This document shows, one piece after another, positions 56,251 through 64,000 of a stretch of DNA of 64,000 nt (the first letter of the stretch is position 1; every line of letters begins with the position of its first letter). A program made the position numbers and the translations under genes. A model generated the notes under the pieces. It saw nothing but the letters and a program-made list of their open reading frames with translations. It was not told the origin of the DNA and searched no databases. Source of the stretch: Choanephora cucurbitarum (Eukaryota > Mucoromycota > Mucoromycetes > Mucorales > Choanephoraceae); assembly GCA_025331435.1 (NCBI GenBank), contig JAIWNI010000025.1:186001-250000 (forward strand). Direction: 5' to 3'.

Positions 56251-59200
56251 ACTATTTGACTCCAGCAAATGCAACGCAATATGAACTATAGAACAAATAT
56301 TACTTGATCCACTACACACATCTTGTTTTCGAAATTTGGTAAAGCCAAACTTTTATACCCCCAGACTGACCATGCGAGTCCATTGAAACCATTGTCCAAC
56401 TTATTCATGAATTTCTTTTCTCCAAATGGCTCATTGATTTTTGAATCTGATTCAAATAGCAACATCAACAGTATCAAATTGACACCTTCAGATTTGAGAA
56501 ATAATTGGCAAACTGTCGAAAGAGAAGATAGAATGAAGCCGTTAGTATGTTGAATGAGCAGTAGATTAAACTATGCAGGCTTACTTCCTTGATAGCTTCT
56601 GTTAGTATTTCCCTTCCTTCTTTTTTTTTTTGAGAAGCTTAACTTGATTTAGAAAATGAAATTCAAGCTCGAGCAATGTTAAATACGAAACAGTCTGTTT
56701 AATAGTACGAGCAGGCTTTATACTTACATGATACAAAGAATATATAAGTAAGAAGGAGGCCAAACAATTTAAAAAAAAAGGGAGAAGAACTTTAGCCACA
56801 TTCACTATTTTAAGGCTAAAGGCTGCCAACACATTCCCTATTTACCAAAACGCAAGTTGCATGCATACAATCACTGAGTAAAAGCATACACTTAAAAATG
56901 GTTCTGTTTTATTTTGTCACATATTCATAAGACAGCCTTGAATTTTCTTTTTGTTTACGTATATATGCTCTGAAACTTAACATTTGGTTATTGTAACATT
57001 AAAGTTTTGAGAAATGAAGAAAATTCCAGAAAAGACAAAGAATCATTTTATGCCTGTTTGTTAATTGTGTAAAAGAGTATGTTTATTTTCTCAAGGAGTA
57101 CATAAATCTAATTTTATTTATTATACGGTGAACTTTAAAGAGGAAAGTACATTAACCAATAAAGAAAGAGAGAGGACAATAAGAAACGAGGGAAAGCAGG
57201 CGGTGAACTAAGCAGATGAAAGCCCTAATGACAGCTAAGGTTTTGTCAGTGGTGAGCAAGGCAGGGGTAGTAAAGGGAGAGGCGTTCAAAAAATTGAATA
57301 GATAACTGACGGATAAAGATCTGTTTCTGAGGGAGTGAAAAAATGACAACATGTTCACTTGAAAGAAATGAAATATTGAATACGATATAAGACACAAAGA
57401 GCATTAATAGAAGAGGTTAAATTGTATGAAAGGATAGATGTATGTGGATATATTTGTCATGTAGGCATTAGGGTTCTTTAAAGGCACGATCTGTTGGATA
57501 TGTCGAATGGAGAGAAAATGTGACAGAAAGAGGAGGGAAAACATTTTAATCATGTTGAAGAGAGAGGCAAAGCATTTATGCGAACAGCCTCTCTCAGTAT
57601 AAGTGGTTTGTTGATGAATATTAAGGAACTTAAGAAAGCATTTGGCTGTCTCTTGTTTGCTAGAAATATTTATGGCGTATTCCGTTTAGTTTTTAAATGC
57701 GTATTTATACCATTACACGCTCTCTAAAGATCAGTCGAACTAACAAGAGCACACAATGAATCAAGTACTCAGGAGCTTAGACAGATTGATTACAAACACA
57801 AGGGAGAAGATATTTTGGGAAGATAGTGCCACTATATGAGAGCTTAATAGTTGATTAAAGAGGCTCAGACTGATTCTTTTTTTTTTTCCTGTTGTCAGTG
57901 AGAGATTCTTAGGATATTGAGATTTATGAATCAAGTAACCTAGTAGCCTCATTTTTGATAATAGTTCCTCGAAGAAAGACCTGATTCCGAGCTATGCACA
58001 ACACCCTACTATATACGCGTGTTTTGTATTCCATTGCTGATAAGTTTTTGCACCAAATTGCCATCTTCTGTCGTCTTGTCAACACAATTCTTTTTGCCTA
58101 AGCTCTTTCCAATTGCAAACTTCTGTCCAGTTGTTATAATAGTCTCATATTTCAAGAGGCTTCAAGCTACGAATACTTGGCTTATTTACCTTGAGAAAGA
58201 TTGATTTGGTACTGCTTGAATATTCTACTTAGAATTGCTCCTTTCTTTCCAAAAGATGAATTTGTTTGTATCAAGCAATGATGAACGCCTTGGGTAGACC
58301 ATTGAGGACAATCAATACACATATCAATTTTGTCTCATGGTTTTTTAGTCCTGGTTTTTCTCTTGAGTTTTGTCATTAAGCTAGAATATGTTTAGCCATT
58401 CAAATTTGTGTAAGCGTATTACGATCCTTTCAAAGAAATGGCTTGCCACTTTTTCTCCAATGCTCTTAGAAAAGACAAGCCTTAGAGCAAAATATAGCCT
58501 TTAGCTACAGACAAGCTCTCTAAAAGTTAAAAGCAAACTTTTTCGGTTTATTTGCAAGCTGTTCTTTCTACCCTTTTTATGTCTTATAAGCAGCAAGACA
58601 TAGCCTATCCATAACACTCATCAATCAGGGAGTAGACATTGCTTGAGTCGCCTCATATAAACAAAAGCTCATTTAAAATAAACTGCACTTTGTTCCAATT
58701 AATGCATATTCATATCATTGCTATTTACGTAGTTATGTTACTATCATGAACTAGAAGCGACACGTTATTATATGATCGCACTAAAGATAAATGAATGGGT
58801 TAAATGCTCTAACTAGAATCAGCCAAGAATTTTCCTTAACACAATATACCCATCAAAACGGCCTGCCTTAGTTTCGTTCTTAAGACGACGAATGAAAAGG
58901 CACTGGTTAGGTTAGATTTTTTATTTTATCTGGATTCTTCTCTACTTAGTTTATCCTAGATAATGTCAATAAGCGGAAGCGTTGTGTGAAGCTGCCGTTT
59001 TAATGAAGCAAAGGTCCAAATTTAACAGTTACAACAATACTATCAGGCCATTGGTCAAAACCAAAATTTGGATGATGATTAGCACCACTAATAAGGGGTT
59101 CACCCTGTCCTCTGTCATTTTTGAGGAAACAAAAATTAGGCAACTGGCAAGGGCTCGTTGTTATCTAGTTTTCAAATCAACATTTAGAAAAGAAATCTTT

Positions 59201-59926
59201 AATAAAATGAATAAATCAGTAGAAGCTGATTTATGACTAATTGATAATATCGCATGTAATAACTGGTTTTACAATATTTATATTTATAGAAGGCTTACTT
59301 CCATCGTTAGAAGTAACTTGTCAAGTAGTAAATTGTCCAAAAGTCTCTTAAGCTTCAGTAATCATTCCTAATTAGGTAGCGGACCTCTCTCATCTACAAC
59401 TGTAGCCAGCAATTTCAAGTTTCCATGACAACCAGTCTTACTGCATGTTGACTAAACAACAATCTTGCTAAATCGGTTTTTTACTTCGATATATACAATA
59501 CTATTGTCATTCAAAGAAGTTGCTTTTTGCCCTCTAAAGCCAATCTTTATTCTGATCATGTTCGTATTAATTTAGACATTTTTTGTTGTTGTCTGTTCTT
59601 AGGTATATGAATGATATATGGAAATTTTGTTGGTTAGACTTAGAAATCAGAAGAAGCAGTTTTTTTCTTTGCATACTAAAAACAAGACGAATCGAGTCAT
59701 AGTCAGGATCCACATTCCATTTCAAAAGGAAAAGAAGAGGAGAGAAAAAAAAAGAGAGGCACAGAGAGAGGATAAAAAAAACAGCAGTTTATATCCGAAA
59801 ATATCATTAGATACTGAACCATCGAAACATGATATACATATTTGACTTAAACTCCTTTCATCTATTTCTTTTCTTTTTCTCCTTCCTTTTGATTTTCTGT
59901 TTTATTTATTTATTTATTCTGTTTAT
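56251..59926. other. 3.7 kb gene-free stretch
   Basis: I find only short unconnected ORFs (for example 58982-59236, 254 bases, not recognised). Purine- and pyrimidine-rich tracts are common. The last 300 bases form an AG-rich then CT-rich leader for the Gin4-like kinase gene. Confidence 0.45.
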
Positions 59927-63264
<3,338 letters not shown>

Positions 63265-63390
63265 AATTAAGCAAAAGATCAATAAATTCTTTTCTGCCTG
63301 ATCTTGTAAAACCTATCATTGGCTGAAAGAAAATTTGAATAATGCAACTTTTTCTTTATTCTTTTTATTTTTTTTGGGTTTGCTCTTCTA

Positions 63391-64000
63391 ATGAGTTCCA
63401 ATGGGAAGCGTGATGTGCTGAGATCAATAGACTATCTCTTATGTTGTCATATAGCCTACTCTTATTTTCTTGATGCAAGCTTACTAGTGTTATTCTTTCA
63501 TATACTTTTACAGTTGGTATGTTCTTTTTTTTTGTAGTAGAGTCAAGTTATTCTGATGGACTGACATTCCTTATTGAAGCAACTTTTATCGCCACGATCC
63601 CTTAATCGCACACTAAGAACTGCTTTGGCTATCGTTAGCGTAGGCTGGATAGTTTGCTTGTTACTCCATGCTACCACTGAACCAGGCCAGGCTGGTATCA
63701 TTATTGATTTTATTGGTAACCGTAAGTAGTCTCCCACAGCATACCCCCCACACTAAGGCTAATTAACTGATATGGAAGAACATAAGCCGAGCATGTTTCG
63801 GTTGTTTATGTTGGATAGCACAATCTATCTCCTCCAGATAGTGCGTGTGTTGATCACTTCAAGCCTTTCCTCACAACTTTTATTGAATGGCACAGTCGTC
63901 ACTACAATCACTGTACCACCTGGATTGGCAACAGCTTTAGGAGCAGAAAGTGTGACACTCATGTTACCCCCAAGAGAGGGATCGGATGGGGATGGATCGA
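63391..64000 (+). CDS. DUF1746 membrane protein (Dsc4-like), 3' end off window
   Basis: Exons 63391-63516, 63580-63721 and 63787 to beyond 64000 join in frame. The N-terminus reads DVLRSIDYLLCCHIAYSYFL, then DASLLVLFFHILLQL, and later RPSMFRLFMLDSTIYLLQIV-like text across the third exon. These are the hallmarks of the fungal DUF1746 family. As I recall, the family includes fission-yeast Dsc4, a subunit of the Golgi Dsc ubiquitin ligase that activates sterol regulatory factors and clears membrane proteins. About three membrane helices are visible. The acceptor at 63579 (TTGAAG) is weak and is chosen because other joins hit stops. It starts 126 bases after the kinase stop on the same strand. 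Confidence 0.75.

Noticed and set aside
57731..57743. CAGTCGAAC match to the pogo terminal repeat
   Set aside because: Only nine bases agree before the sequence diverges and no TA-flanked structure is present, so it is likely chance.
58982..59236. 84-codon ORF in the gene desert
   Set aside because: It opens with a non-ATG start, and no motif, splice partner or repeat copy was seen.

Overview
The window reads as nuclear DNA of an early-diverging filamentous fungus, most likely a member of the Mucoromycota (Mucorales). The evidence is AT-rich intergenic DNA, genes broken by many short introns (about 45-110 bases) with GTA(A/T)GT-type donors, and fungus-specific families (KCH potassium channel, DUF1746, Zn2Cys6 regulator, CBM19-type chitinase). 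I cannot name the species. I rebuilt exon structures by hand from splice signals, reading frame and family conservation. The exon joins given keep the frame through each gene, but no transcript data were available.

Layout. 1-1177: one end of a pogo/Tigger-type DNA transposon with its terminal repeat. 2558-3775 (-): mitochondrial glycine carrier of the Hem25/SLC25A38 type. 4455-12383 (+): a complete TOR kinase of about 2360 residues in 14 exons. 12535-13782 (-): KCH-type potassium channel. 14835-16841 (+): Set3-like PHD-SET protein. 16951-18419 (-): glutaryl-CoA dehydrogenase. 18853-20355 (-): casein-kinase-1-like kinase. 22434-26492 (+): NRDE2. 26615-27568 (+): an unrecognised membrane protein. 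28242-29492 (+): HMG-CoA lyase. A 4.4 kb gene-free stretch follows. 34091-35614 (+): secreted subtilisin-type protease. 36607-38771 (+): Rex1/REXO1-type RNA exonuclease. 39065-41445 (+): a SMARCAL1-like SNF2 protein with a GRF zinc finger and destroyed ATPase motifs.

41984-49626 is an accessory block bracketed by two near-identical 339-base copies in inverted orientation. It contains an intact ORF resembling a negative-strand RNA virus nucleocapsid (candidate endogenous viral element), a decayed stretch with a short helix-turn-helix-like segment, a possible PD-(D/E)XK-fold ORF, and a complete GH18 chitinase. Next come a Zn2Cys6 transcription factor (49898-51846, +), an Rtc5-like TLDc protein (52118-53796, -), a 6 kb repeat-derived desert with a decayed transposon gene, a Gin4/Nim1-type kinase (59927-63264, +), and the start of a DUF1746 (Dsc4-like) gene running off the right edge.

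Several housekeeping genes share themes without forming a cluster. TOR, KCH and Rtc5 relate to nutrient, ion and vacuole control. HMG-CoA lyase and glutaryl-CoA dehydrogenase degrade amino acids. Set3-like, NRDE2 and Rex1 act on chromatin and RNA. The strongest unusual leads are the SMARCAL1-like pseudo-ATPase and the nucleocapsid-like ORF inside the inverted-repeat block.
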